Shown here: positions 24,327 through 32,621 of the stretch, piece after piece
How the letters are laid out: each line of letters starts with the position of its first letter
Numbering within the stretch: the first letter of the stretch is position 1
DNA from: Streptomyces sp. V4I2
GTDB taxonomy: Bacteria > Actinomycetota > Actinomycetes > Streptomycetales > Streptomycetaceae
Length of the DNA: 64,000 nucleotides
NCBI RefSeq assembly: GCF_030817655.1
Contig: NZ_JAUSZM010000003.1
Coordinates: forward strand, 5,828,001 to 5,892,000
Direction of reading: 5' to 3'
Position numbers and translations under genes: made by a program
The notes under the pieces: model-generated
What the model was told of the DNA's origin: nothing
What the model saw: only the letters and a program-made list of their open reading frames with translations
The model's database searches: none

Positions 24327-25682
24327 CTACTGCGTGAACTCGTCCGCCACCGACAGCGCCGCGTCCAGTACCGCCAGCCCCTCCTTCAGCTCCGCCTCGC
24401 TCACATTGCACGCCGGCACCACATGCGTCCGGTTCATGTTGATGAACGGCCACACGCCCTGGGCCTTCACGGCGGAGCCGAACGCGGCCATCGGCGCGTT
24501 CGCCTCGCCGGCCGCGTTGTACGGCACCAGCGGCTCGCGCGTCTCCTGGTTCTTCACCAGCTCGAGCGCCCAGAACATGCCGACGCCCCGCACCTCGCCC
24601 ACCGACGGATGCCGCCCGGCGAGCTCCCGCAGCGCCGGCCCGACGACGTCCGCCCCGAGCCGGGCCGCGTTCTCCACGACCCCCTCCTCGGCCATCACGT
24701 TGATCGTCGCGACGGCCGCCGCACACGCCAGCGGATGCCCGGAGTACGTCAGCCCGCCCGGGTACGGCCGCTTGGCGAAGGTCTCCGCGATCGCCCCGGA
24801 GATCGCGACCCCGCCGAGCGGCACATACCCGGAGTTCACGCCCTTCGCGAAGGTCATCAGGTCCGGCACGACGTCGAACAGGTCCGCCGCGAACCACTCG
24901 CCGGTCCGGCCGAACCCGGCCATGACCTCGTCCAGGACGAAGACGATGCCGTACTTGTCGCAGATCTCACGGACGCCCGCGAGATAGCCCGGCGGCGGGA
25001 CCATGATCCCGGCCGTGCCCGGAATGGTCTCCAGGAGGATCGCGGCGACCGTCCCCGGCCCCTCGAAGGCGATCGTCGTCTCCAGGTGCTCAAGGGCCCG
25101 CGCGCACTCCTGCTCCTCGGTCTCCGCGTAGAAGCGGGAGCGGTAGAGAAAGGGTGCCCAGAAGTGCACGACACCGGCCGCGGCACCGTCGGAGGCCCAG
25201 CGGCGCGGGTCCCCGGTGAGGTTGACCGCCTGCTGGGTGCCGCCGTGGTACGAGCGGTACGCCGACAGCACCTTCGGCCGCCCCGTGTGCAGCCGCGCCA
25301 TGCGCACCGCGTGCTCCACGGCGTCGGCACCGGCATTGGTGAAGAAGATCTTGTCCAGGTCGCCGGGCGTCCGCTCGGCGATCAGCCGCGCGGCCTCCGA
25401 CCGCGCCTCGATCGCGAACGCGGGCGCGAAGGTCGTCATCGTCGCGGCCTGCTCCTGGATCGCGGCGACGACCTTCGGGTGCTGGTAGCCGATGTTGGTG
25501 TAGACGAGCCCGCTGGTGAAGTCGAGGTACCGCGTGCCGTCGTAGTCCCAGAAGTACGACCCCTCCGCGCCGGCGACGGCGAGCGGGTCGATGAGCTCCT
25601 GCGCGGACCAGGAGTGGAACACATGCGCACGGTCCGCGGCCTTCACGGCGGCGCCGACCTCGGGGCTTGGCTGAGGGGTCAT
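24327..25682 (-). CDS. class III PLP aminotransferase
   Basis: This 451-residue fold-type I aminotransferase acts on an omega-amino substrate or similar. Visible features are LDFTSGLVYTNIGYQHPKV, FFTNAGADAVEHAVRMARLHTGRPKVLSAYRSYHGGT, VFVLDEVMAGFGRTGEWFA with the PLP-ring Asp, and the Schiff-base Lys in TFAKGVNSGYVPLGG. Taurine-pyruvate and beta-alanine aminotransferases are close relatives, but the substrate cannot be fixed. ATG 25682 (MTPQPSPEVGAAV) is chosen. The frame stays open to 25877 without protein-like character, and no strong ribosome site is visible. Confidence 0.88.
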   Translation of the reverse strand: MTPQPSPEVGAAVKAADRAHVFHSWSAQELIDPLAVAGAEGSYFWDYDGTRYLDFTSGLVYTNIGYQHPKVVAAIQEQAATMTTFAPAFAIEARSEAARLIAERTPGDLDKIFFTNAGADAVEHAVRMARLHTGRPKVLSAYRSYHGGTQQAVNLTGDPRRWASDGAAAGVVHFWAPFLYRSRFYAETEEQECARALEHLETTIAFEGPGTVAAILLETIPGTAGIMVPPPGYLAGVREICDKYGIVFVLDEVMAGFGRTGEWFAADLFDVVPDLMTFAKGVNSGYVPLGGVAISGAIAETFAKRPYPGGLTYSGHPLACAAAVATINVMAEEGVVENAARLGADVVGPALRELAGRHPSVGEVRGVGMFWALELVKNQETREPLVPYNAAGEANAPMAAFGSAVKAQGVWPFINMNRTHVVPACNVSEAELKEGLAVLDAALSVADEFTQ

Positions 25683-25792
25683 GGGAGTGAGCGTAAATGT
25701 CCGCGATGCGGAAGCGGTATTGGCGTCCTGTCTGTGGACGGGGGGTTTCCGCGACAGGTTGTCGAAGGCCGAAGGGGGCCCGGTCGAGAGTG

Positions 25793-25821
25793 TTGACAGC
25801 TTCCTGTCGAAATGACAGGAT
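25793..25821 (+). promoter_or_regulatory. promoter with overlapping MarR-type operator
   Basis: A consensus -35 TTGACA (25793-25798) is followed after 17 bases by CAGGAT. Between them lies the perfect inverted repeat TCCTGTC-gaaat-GACAGGA (25802-25820). Binding there would block the promoter of the DJ-1/MarR operon, as in autoregulated MarR systems. Confidence 0.75.
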
Positions 25822-25857
25822 GTTGTCATCAGGTGGTCAGTGAATGAGGAGGCAGTC

Positions 25858-26475
25858 ATGAGCAGCGGTGATCGCAAGCCCGTGCATCACGCCGTGTACG
25901 ACACCTACGCCGACTGGGAGACCGGCCACGCGACCGCGTACCTCGCCCGCGCCGGCTACGAGATCCGTACGGTCGGCCCGACCGTGGAGCCGGTGACATC
26001 CATCGGCGGTCTGCGCGTCCAGCCCGACCTGGCGCTGGACGACGTGCGCCCCGAGAACAGCTCCCTTCTGATCCTCCCGGGCGCCGACCTCTGGGACACC
26101 TCGGACGACCTCGCCCCCTTCGCCCGCAAGGCGCGGGAGTTCCTGGACGCCGGCGTGCCCGTGGCCGCGATCTGCGGGGCCACCGCCGGCCTCGCCCGCG
26201 AGGGGCTGCTCGACGACCGTGAGCACACCAGCGCGGTCTCCTTCTACCTGGCCGCGACCGGCTACGGCGGCGGCGGGCGGTACGTCGACGCGGACGCCGT
26301 CACCGACCGCGGCCTGATCACCGCCGGCCCGACCGAGCCCGTCGCCTTCGCGCGCGAGATCTTCGGACTGCTCGGGGTGTACGAGGGCGAGGTGCTCGAC
26401 GCCTGGTACCGGCTGTTCCACCACTCCGACGTCGAGGCGTACGCCGTACTGGAGAAGGCGGGTACGCAGCAGTGA
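25858..26475 (+). CDS. DJ-1/PfpI-family protein
   Basis: This is a 205-residue flavodoxin-like DJ-1/PfpI protein, the superfamily of class I glutamine amidotransferases, Hsp31 and glyoxalase III. The nucleophile elbow AAICGATAGLA contains the reactive Cys. LLILPGADLWD supplies the preceding strand. Members of this subtype are typically paired with a MarR regulator, as here. ATG 25858 follows GAGGAGG; GTG 25840 is less likely. It overlaps the MarR gene by 4 bases (GTGA). A stress or electrophile-response role is plausible but unproven. Confidence 0.88.
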   Translation: MSSGDRKPVHHAVYDTYADWETGHATAYLARAGYEIRTVGPTVEPVTSIGGLRVQPDLALDDVRPENSSLLILPGADLWDTSDDLAPFARKAREFLDAGVPVAAICGATAGLAREGLLDDREHTSAVSFYLAATGYGGGGRYVDADAVTDRGLITAGPTEPVAFAREIFGLLGVYEGEVLDAWYRLFHHSDVEAYAVLEKAGTQQ

Positions 26476-26933
26476 GCCGAGAGCGGCAGGACCTGTTCAG
26501 CCGCAGTGCGCTCGGCGTCTTCCGGCTGAACGGCCAGTTCCTCGCCGTGGCGGAGGAGCTGGCCAAGCCCGCCGGGCTCACCGCCGCCTGGTGGCAGGTG
26601 CTCGGCGCGGTGCTCGGTGAGCCGCTGCCGGTCGCCGGGGTCGCGCGCGCGATGGGCATCACCCGGCAGAGCGTGCAGCGCATCGCCGATCTGCTGGTGG
26701 ACAAGGGGCTCGCCGAGTACCGGCCCAACCCCGCGCACCGGCGCGCCAAGCTGCTGGCGCCCACCCAGGAGGGGCGGGCGGCGGTGTCCCGCATCGACCC
26801 CGGGCACGCGGCCTTCGCCGAGCGACTGGCCCGGGCGTACGGCGACGACGCAGACCTGGCGGACGCCGTACGGGTGCTGGAACGGCTGTCCAAGGTGCTC
26901 GAAGAGCTGGGCCCGCCTGTTACGGAACCGTAG
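26472..26933 (+). CDS. MarR-family regulator
   Basis: This is a 153-residue winged-helix repressor. The DNA-binding core is AWWQVLGAVLGEPLPVAGVARAMGITRQSVQRIADLLVDKGLAEYRPNPAHRRAKLLAPT, with recognition helix and wing at about 58-100. It starts at GTG within the DJ-1 stop codon (GTGA), so the pair is one operon. The promoter carries a 7-bp inverted repeat with a 5-base spacer, likely its own operator. Confidence 0.92.
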   Translation: MSRERQDLFSRSALGVFRLNGQFLAVAEELAKPAGLTAAWWQVLGAVLGEPLPVAGVARAMGITRQSVQRIADLLVDKGLAEYRPNPAHRRAKLLAPTQEGRAAVSRIDPGHAAFAERLARAYGDDADLADAVRVLERLSKVLEELGPPVTEP

Positions 26934-27016
26934 ACAAACCCCAGCTCACCGCGGTGTGGCCGCGCACTATCCTCGGGCTGTTGCTCACGTGCGGGGCGGG
27001 GGAAGGCGGCGCAACG

Positions 27017-28975
27017 ATGGAGAAACTGGGGCCTGGGGATCCACAACGGATCGGCGCGTACCGGTTGTTGGCGCGGCTCGGCGCCGGCGGGATGGGGCAG
27101 GTGTACCTGGCCCGGTCCGACCGGGGGCGCACGGTCGCCGTCAAGCTCGTACGGGAGGAACTGGCCGCGCAGGACGAGTTCCGGGCCCGGTTCCGGCAGG
27201 AGGTGCAGGCCGCGCGGCAGGTCGGCGGGTACTGGACGGCGCCCGTGCTCGACGCGGACACCGAGGCCGCCGTGCCGTGGGTCGCCACCGGGTACATCGC
27301 CGGGCCGAGCCTCCAGCAGGTCGTCGGCCACGACCACGGGGCGCTGCCCGAACGCTCCGTCCGCATCCTCGGTGCCGGTCTGGCGAACGCCTTGAAGGAC
27401 ATCCACGCCGCCGGGATCGTCCACCGCGACCTCAAGCCGTCCAACGTGCTGGTGACCATCGACGGCCCCCGCGTCATCGACTTCGGCATCGCGCGGGCCC
27501 TGGAGACGGTGACGGACGGGGGACTGACCAGGACCGGCGCGCTCGTCGGCTCGCCGGGCTTCATGGCGCCCGAGCAGGTGCGGGGCGACCGGATCACCCC
27601 CGCGTGCGACGTCTTCTGCCTCGGCTCGGTGCTGGCGTACGCCGCGACCGGCAGACTCCCCTTCGGCACCGCCAACAGCGGCGTGCACGCCCTGATGTTC
27701 CGCATCGCCCAGGAGGAGCCCGACCTGGAGGGCGTCCCCGAGGGCATCGCCGACCTCGTACGCGCCTGCCTGAAGAAGGAACCGGGGGCGCGTCCGACGC
27801 TGGACCGGATCCTGGAGCGTACGGAGGCGGAGGACACGGTGTTCATGGGGCGCTCGCGAGACCCCTGGCTGCCGGGGGTGCTGGTGGCTCAACTGGGGCG
27901 GCATGCGGTGCGGTTGCTGGATACGGAGGATCCGGAAGGGGTGGGTGGGGGTGCGGGGCCGGTTCCCGGTTCGCCCTCTGTGTCCCCTGAGGCGTCTCCC
28001 GAACACGCCGCCGTTGCCGACGGCTCGTCTGCGTCCCCGAACCCTCCTCCCATTCCGAACCAGGCCCCCGGCGTACCCCCCGGCCCGCCCGTGCCGGGGG
28101 AGCCGGGCAGCGGCGGGCGGCTGGACCACCTGCCCACGGTCGTCGCAGGCCAGGGCGGTCCGGGCGCCCCGCCCGCCCCTGGACTGCCCGTCCCGTCCCC
28201 GCCCGTCCCGGCCCACCCCGCGTACGGCTACCCGCAACAACACCCGCAGCCCTCGGCGTACGGCTATCCGCAACAGCCCGGCACCCCGCCGCCGTACAAC
28301 CACCCTCACCACCCGTACGGCAGCCTCGGCCAGACCCCGCCCTACGGCCCGCCCGCGACCGCCGTCACCCCGCATTACGGCCCTCCGGAGCCCAGAAGGA
28401 ACCGCCGCTCCACCGCCGTACTCGTCCTCGTCGCCCTGGTCGTGGCGCTGGCCGCCGGCGGCTCGGTCTACGCCCTGCTGGGCGGTGACGGCGACGGCGG
28501 CGAGGAGACAGCCGGGGGGACCACCACCCCCTCCGCGACCGCGCCCACGACTCCCGGCCGGAGCACGCCCGAAGAACAACCGTCTCCCTCACAGCCGACG
28601 ACTTCCGCCCCGCCGTCCGACGGCGCGATCCCCGCCGACTACCTCGGCACCTGGACCACGACGATCGACAACGCCGACGGCCTGCACACCCGCGAACTGA
28701 CCCTGCGGCAGGGCGAGACGGGCGACACGGTCCTGTCGCTCGTCGCCGACGGCCCCACCGCCAACGGCACGTATCACTGCGTCTTCCAGGCGGAGCTGGC
28801 CGAAGAGCCGAGCGGCGAGGGCCCGTTGAGCATCGGCCCGTCCACGGTCACCAGCGGAGAGCCGCGCTCGTCCTGCTCTCCGGGAGCGCCGACCGAGATC
28901 ACCCTGCTGCCGGACGGCTCGCTGGAGCGCACGAACACCGGCACGGACGAGAGGCTGACGTACACCCAGCAGTGA
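27017..28975 (+). CDS. transmembrane Ser/Thr protein kinase
   Basis: This is a 652-residue Hanks-type kinase. The N-terminal catalytic domain (about 12-280) contains the glycine loop LGAGGMGQVY, VAVKLV with the ATP Lys, the catalytic loop HRDLKPSN, DFGIA, and APEQ. A proline- and tyrosine-rich linker (about 310-460, with repeated YGYPQQ-type units) precedes a single membrane helix (STAVLVLVALVVALAAGGSVYALLG). An extracellular domain of about 160 residues with paired cysteines (YHCVFQ, SSCSPG) follows. No PASTA repeats are present. ATG 27017 is preferred to the upstream 26954 start. Confidence 0.92.
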   Translation: MEKLGPGDPQRIGAYRLLARLGAGGMGQVYLARSDRGRTVAVKLVREELAAQDEFRARFRQEVQAARQVGGYWTAPVLDADTEAAVPWVATGYIAGPSLQQVVGHDHGALPERSVRILGAGLANALKDIHAAGIVHRDLKPSNVLVTIDGPRVIDFGIARALETVTDGGLTRTGALVGSPGFMAPEQVRGDRITPACDVFCLGSVLAYAATGRLPFGTANSGVHALMFRIAQEEPDLEGVPEGIADLVRACLKKEPGARPTLDRILERTEAEDTVFMGRSRDPWLPGVLVAQLGRHAVRLLDTEDPEGVGGGAGPVPGSPSVSPEASPEHAAVADGSSASPNPPPIPNQAPGVPPGPPVPGEPGSGGRLDHLPTVVAGQGGPGAPPAPGLPVPSPPVPAHPAYGYPQQHPQPSAYGYPQQPGTPPPYNHPHHPYGSLGQTPPYGPPATAVTPHYGPPEPRRNRRSTAVLVLVALVVALAAGGSVYALLGGDGDGGEETAGGTTTPSATAPTTPGRSTPEEQPSPSQPTTSAPPSDGAIPADYLGTWTTTIDNADGLHTRELTLRQGETGDTVLSLVADGPTANGTYHCVFQAELAEEPSGEGPLSIGPSTVTSGEPRSSCSPGAPTEITLLPDGSLERTNTGTDERLTYTQQ

Positions 28976-29063
28976 CCAAATCCTCTCTGGGTGCAGCCGC
29001 GGAGCCCCGCAAGGGCTGCAGGACGCGGTCCGCGCTGGGGTGCAGGGGACGGCGGTCCGCGCT

Positions 29064-29163
29064 GGGGTTCAGGGGCGGAGCCCCCGGCGGGGTTCAGGGG
29101 CGGAGCCCCCGGCGGGGTTCAGGGGCGGAGCCCCTGGCGGGGTTGAAGGGGCGGAGTCCCTGG
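29064..29163. repeat. 25-bp tandem repeat, four units
   Basis: Units start at 29064, 29089, 29114 and 29139. The first two are identical (GGGGTTCAGGGGCGGAGC..., 25 bases), the third differs by one base and the fourth is degenerate. Each unit contains the palindrome GGGGCGGAGCCCC-like core and could form a hairpin. The array fills most of the 250-base gap between the convergent kinase and SLATT genes. A related block occurs at 52089. Confidence 0.85.
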
Positions 29164-29225
29164 GGATGGGACGGGTAGGGGCGGCGGGGGCGAGGAAAAT
29201 TCCACGCCGACCACCACACGCCCCG

Positions 29226-29975
29226 TCACCGCGGCTCCGGCGGCCGCTGCCGAGGCATGTTGGGCCGAGCCCCCGCCCCCGGCGGCAACGGAAACCGCCC
29301 CTGAGAAGCCCCCGAGTCCGTCCGCTGCCCCACGACCACCGCCGACTGGATACCGAGCGGCGCCGCACCCGTCCGGAACTGGACCATCCAGTCCGCCGTC
29401 TCCGTCCGCACCAGCTCCGTCACGTCCTCGGAGAACCGCCGAAGCACCCCCAGACACCGCTCGGCAGCCTCACTCGCCGTCCCGTCCGCCGGCCCCAACA
29501 CCTCCCGCACACACTCCGAGGCCCAGTCGAACTGAAGCACCTGAAGCCGCCGCTGCACGGCCTGAGCCGTGGCCACGTCCCTTATCCAGCCGGACGTCAC
29601 CCCGAAGAACCGGTCGACCCCCACGCACGCCACCCCGAGCAGCAGCGAGAGATACCCCCAGGGCGCGACGCCACCCACCACCCCCGTCATGTCCAGCAGC
29701 GGCAACGCGGCCCCCGCCACCGCACCCCCCGCCGCCCCCGCCCGCAACCCCCGAGCCCCCCGCCGCTTCCACACCCGGTCCGCGAGATACCAGGACGCCG
29801 TCTCCATCGCCCCCCGCTCCACCCACCGGTACAGCTCGTCCAGCCGCACGGCGGGCTCCCCCCAGTCCCCGAGCGGAAACGCCCGCCCGGTCAGATCGCC
29901 CGGCCGCAGCCCGGCCGCACCCTCACCCCGCCCGTCCTGAGGAGGACCCTCGGGCTGCATCTCCGGCTGACCCAC
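29226..29975 (-). CDS. SLATT-domain membrane protein
   Basis: This is a protein of about 249 residues with two central membrane helices (LRAGAAGGAVAGAALPLLDMTG, APWGYLSLLLGVACVGVDRFFG) and flanking helices, matching the SLATT fold. SLATT proteins are predicted membrane effectors in nucleotide-linked stress and conflict systems, though this copy seems to belong to the core ybaB neighbourhood. The start is uncertain: GTG 29975 (before QPEMQPEGPP) has GGGAG nearby, GTG 30032 extends it and ATG 29960 shortens it. The C-terminus is Gln/Pro/Arg rich. Confidence 0.7.
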   Translation of the reverse strand: MGQPEMQPEGPPQDGRGEGAAGLRPGDLTGRAFPLGDWGEPAVRLDELYRWVERGAMETASWYLADRVWKRRGARGLRAGAAGGAVAGAALPLLDMTGVVGGVAPWGYLSLLLGVACVGVDRFFGVTSGWIRDVATAQAVQRRLQVLQFDWASECVREVLGPADGTASEAAERCLGVLRRFSEDVTELVRTETADWMVQFRTGAAPLGIQSAVVVGQRTDSGASQGRFPLPPGAGARPNMPRQRPPEPR

Positions 29976-30083
29976 CCGGCACTCCCTACCCTCATCCCAA
30001 CCGATCACGTTGCGTGACACAGTCCGCGTCACACCGTGACGCCTGATGCTGACGCGCCGCTACCTTCCTAGCGCCCAATGGGT

Positions 30084-30208
30084 GGCGAAGGCGTAGCTTT
30101 CGCCTCTTTTCCGCCCGGAAGAGGCCCTTGATCAGGTACAGGATTCCGGGCCCACTCACTCGAAAGAGTGCTGGGGCGATGGCTGCGTGGAGCACGTAGG
30201 CTCGTGCT
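30084..30208. other. structured intergenic segment upstream of ybaB
   Basis: Four consecutive hairpins can be drawn: GGCGAA/TTCGCC (30084-30104), CCTCTT/AAGAGG (30103-30124), CACTC-GAAA-GAGTG with a GNRA loop (30157-30170), and AGCACG/CGTGCT (30191-30208). No convincing protein frame covers it. It may be a long structured leader of the ybaB-recR operon or a small RNA. I looked for the SRP RNA apical motif and did not find it. Confidence 0.4.
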
Positions 30209-30273
30209 GAACGGCAAACCCGAACGGGAAACCCGAAAGGGAAACCTGAACGGGAATCCCGAACGGACACCCG
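30209..30273. repeat. 13-bp tandem repeat, five units, in ybaB leader
   Basis: Five adjacent 13-base units of the form GAACGGGAAACCC run from 30209 to 30273, with a few substitutions per unit. Junctions create CCCG-AA-CGGG inverted repeats. The array ends 23 bases before the ybaB start codon, so it lies in the 5' leader or the promoter. Confidence 0.8.
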
Positions 30274-30295
30274 TACCGACCAAGGAGAGCTGATC

Positions 30296-30658
30296 GTGAT
30301 CCCCGGTGGTGGCCAGCCCAACATGCAGCAGCTGCTGCAGCAGGCCCAGAAGATGCAGCAGGACCTGGCGAACGCACAGGAGGAACTCGCCAGGACCGAG
30401 GTCGACGGCCAGGCGGGCGGCGGCCTGGTACGGGCCACGGTCACCGGCGCCGGCGAACTCCGCGCGCTGAAGATCGACCCGAAGGTGGTGGACCCGGACG
30501 CTGCATCCATTGAAGAGACGGTCGAGACCCTCGCCGACCTGATCGTCGCGGCCGTACAGGCGGCCAACGAGAACGCGCAGACCCTCCAGCAGCAGAAGCT
30601 CGGCCCGCTGGCGCAGGGCCTCGGCGGCGGCAGCGGTATCCCCGGCCTGCCGTTCTGA
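30296..30658 (+). CDS. YbaB/EbfC-family nucleoid-associated protein
   Basis: This is a 120-residue small DNA-binding dimer related to E. coli YbaB and Borrelia EbfC. Features are the N-terminal helix MQQLLQQAQKMQQDLANAQEEL, the beta region VRATVTGAGELRALKIDP, and a C-terminal helix followed by a Gly/Pro-rich tail. It starts at GTG after AAGGAGAG. Its place immediately before recR is the widely conserved ybaB-recR arrangement, suggesting a role in chromosome organisation or recombination. Confidence 0.93.
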   Translation: MIPGGGQPNMQQLLQQAQKMQQDLANAQEELARTEVDGQAGGGLVRATVTGAGELRALKIDPKVVDPDAASIEETVETLADLIVAAVQAANENAQTLQQQKLGPLAQGLGGGSGIPGLPF

Positions 30659-30778
30659 CGTCCCGGAAACCGTGGGCCGACCGAAACCGGGGGCCGACCT
30701 GCCTTACTAAGACGGGCATCGGCCAACTACCGTACGTACAGAAGGACCCCCAGCAAGCACGGAAGGACGGGCAGTCCG

Positions 30779-31378
30779 TTGTACGAAGGCGTGGTCCAGG
30801 ACCTCATCGACGAACTGGGGCGGCTCCCCGGCGTCGGTCCCAAGAGCGCGCAGCGGATCGCCTTCCACATCCTCCAGGCGGAACCGACGGACGTACGGCG
30901 CCTCGCGCAGTGCCTGATGGAGGTCAAGGCGAAGGTCCGCTTCTGCGCGACCTGCGGCAACGTGGCACAGGAGGAGCTGTGCAACATCTGCCGCGACACC
31001 CGCCGCGACCTGACCGTCATCTGCGTGGTCGAGGAGCCGAAGGACGTGGTGGCGATCGAGCGCACCCGCGAGTTCCGGGGCAAGTACCACGTCCTGGGCG
31101 GCGCGATCAGCCCGATCGAGGGGGTCGGCCCCGACGACCTGCGGATCAGGGAACTCCTGGCCCGTCTCGCCGACGGCACGGTCACCGAGCTGATCCTCGC
31201 CACGGACCCGAATCTCGAAGGCGAGGCGACGGCCACGTACCTCGCCCGCATGATCAAGCCCATGGGCCTCAGGGTCACCCGCCTGGCCAGCGGCCTCCCG
31301 GTGGGTGGCGACCTGGAATACGCGGACGAGGTGACCCTCGGCCGCGCCTTCGAGGGGAGACGACTTCTAGATGTCTGA
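30779..31378 (+). CDS. recR: recombination mediator RecR
   Basis: This 199-residue protein works with RecF and RecO to load RecA at gaps. It has the N-terminal HhH motif (LGRLPGVGPKSAQRIAFHIL), the four-cysteine zinc finger (FCATCGNVAQEELCNICRD), a TOPRIM domain (ICVVEEPKDVVAIERT, ILATDPNLEGEATATYL) and the C-terminal Walker-like segment. Translation starts at TTG 30779, after GGAAGGACGGG. It overlaps the next gene by 8 bases. Confidence 0.97.
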   Translation: MYEGVVQDLIDELGRLPGVGPKSAQRIAFHILQAEPTDVRRLAQCLMEVKAKVRFCATCGNVAQEELCNICRDTRRDLTVICVVEEPKDVVAIERTREFRGKYHVLGGAISPIEGVGPDDLRIRELLARLADGTVTELILATDPNLEGEATATYLARMIKPMGLRVTRLASGLPVGGDLEYADEVTLGRAFEGRRLLDV

Positions 31379-32027
31379 CGCCACGCTGCACGCAGCCCAG
31401 CAACCCGACGACTTCGCGGTCCAGATCGCGGACCAGGTCGAGAGCTTCCTGGTGGCCGTCACGGAGGTCGCGAAGGGCGACGAGCCGGACTCGGCGGTCC
31501 CCTTCCTCCTCCTGGAGGTCTCCCAGCTCCTCCTGGCCGGCGGCCGCCTCGGCGCGCACGAGGACATCGTCCCCGACGAGCGCTACGAGCCGGACCTCGG
31601 CCCGGAAGGTGACGTGGACGACCTGCGGGAGAACCTCGCCCGCCTCCTCGACCCCATCGACGTCTACTCCGAGGTCTTCGACCCCTACGAGCCCCGCAAG
31701 GCGCCGGTCCCCGCCCGCATCTCGGACGACCTCACCGACGTCATCACCGACCTCCGGCACGGCATGGCCCACTACAAGGCCGGCCGCACCTCGGAGGCCC
31801 TGTGGTGGTGGCAGTTCTCCTACTTCTCCAACTGGGGCTCCACGGCGTCGGCCGCCCTGCGCGCACTCCAGTCGGTGGTGGCCCACGTCCGCCTGAACCA
31901 GCCCCTGGAGGAGCTCGACGGCCTGGACACGGACCAGGCGATGGGCGACGAGACCCTCGAGTTCGAGGCGGGCCGCGTGATGGCGGAGGAGATCGGCGGC
32001 CCGCTGGGCCTGCCCCAGGCCAAGTAG
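31371..32027 (+). CDS. DUF5063-family protein
   Basis: This is a 218-residue acidic, helical protein of the actinobacterial DUF5063 family, function unknown. Recognisable stretches are SFLVAVTEVAKGDEPDSAVPFLLLEVSQLLLAGGRLGAHEDIVP, ARISDDLTDVITDLRHGMAHYKAGRTSEALWWWQFSYFSNWGSTASAALRALQSV. It starts within the end of recR (8-base overlap) and is consistently the next gene in this operon. This is the last clear core gene before the accessory-looking segment. Confidence 0.88.
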   Translation: MSDATLHAAQQPDDFAVQIADQVESFLVAVTEVAKGDEPDSAVPFLLLEVSQLLLAGGRLGAHEDIVPDERYEPDLGPEGDVDDLRENLARLLDPIDVYSEVFDPYEPRKAPVPARISDDLTDVITDLRHGMAHYKAGRTSEALWWWQFSYFSNWGSTASAALRALQSVVAHVRLNQPLEELDGLDTDQAMGDETLEFEAGRVMAEEIGGPLGLPQAK

Positions 32028-32203
32028 CGCGCCGTAGCGTCACCGTCAGTGCCCGCAGTCGTCTCCGGTGTCCGAGGGCGTCGGCTGCGGGCCGGGGGTT
32101 CCGACGCCCGGTCATGGCCGGTCGTGGCCGAACGTGCCGCAGGTCACACAGGTTGCCCCCGGAAACGGCGTAATCAGGAGCCACTCCGCGCGCTCTCACT
32201 GGC

Positions 32204-32617
32204 ATGAACGTCACCATGGAACAGCCCATCGGCGCCCGCCTGGTCACCTCCGACGACCGCGAACGCGCGATACCGGCCACCCTCCGCTACACCGCCGCCG
32301 ACCCGCTCGCCGTGCACATCGGCTTCCCGGCCCATGTCACCCTCGACGGCGAGGAAGTGACCTGGACCTTCGCCCGCGCCCTCCTGGAAGAGGGCCTCGG
32401 CACTCCGGCCGGCATCGGCAGCGTGCACATCTGGCCCTGCGGACCCCGCCGCACGTTCGTCGAGTTCCACGCACCGCAGGGCGTGGCGCTGATCTGGTTC
32501 GACACCCTCGTCCTGCGCCGCTTCCTGCGGCGCTCGTACACCGTGGTCGCGCCGGGCACCGAGGCCGTGGACGCGGTCCTCGACCAGGGCCTCACGTCTC
32601 TGTTCGGCGTGAACTGA
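32204..32617 (+). CDS. SsgA-like (SALP) sporulation/cell-division protein
   Basis: This 137-residue protein has the actinomycete-specific SsgA/Ssg fold, whose members guide septation and peptidoglycan remodelling in sporulation. Segments typical of the family are IPATLRYTAADPLAVHIGFP, VTWTFARALLEEGL, GSVHIWPC, VEFHAPQGVALIWFDTLVLRRFLRRSY and a C-terminal helix. From memory none of the seven S. coelicolor paralogues maps beside recR, so its subfamily is unclear. ATG 32204 or ATG 32216 could be the start; neither has a good Shine-Dalgarno sequence. Confidence 0.88.
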   Translation: MNVTMEQPIGARLVTSDDRERAIPATLRYTAADPLAVHIGFPAHVTLDGEEVTWTFARALLEEGLGTPAGIGSVHIWPCGPRRTFVEFHAPQGVALIWFDTLVLRRFLRRSYTVVAPGTEAVDAVLDQGLTSLFGVN

Positions 32618-32621
32618 TGAG

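Noticed and set aside
26318..28579. 753-codon minus-strand frame under the MarR and kinase genes
   Set aside because: It is a shadow of real plus-strand genes, being Arg/Gly-rich without domains.
29064..29163. CRISPR array
   Set aside because: The 25-bp units are directly tandem, not separated by unique spacers.
30060..30210. SRP RNA or tRNA upstream of ybaB
   Set aside because: No SRP apical motif and no tRNA cloverleaf could be found, so it was only recorded as structured DNA.
30209..30273. CRISPR array
   Set aside because: The 13-bp units are adjacent, without spacers, and no cas genes are present.
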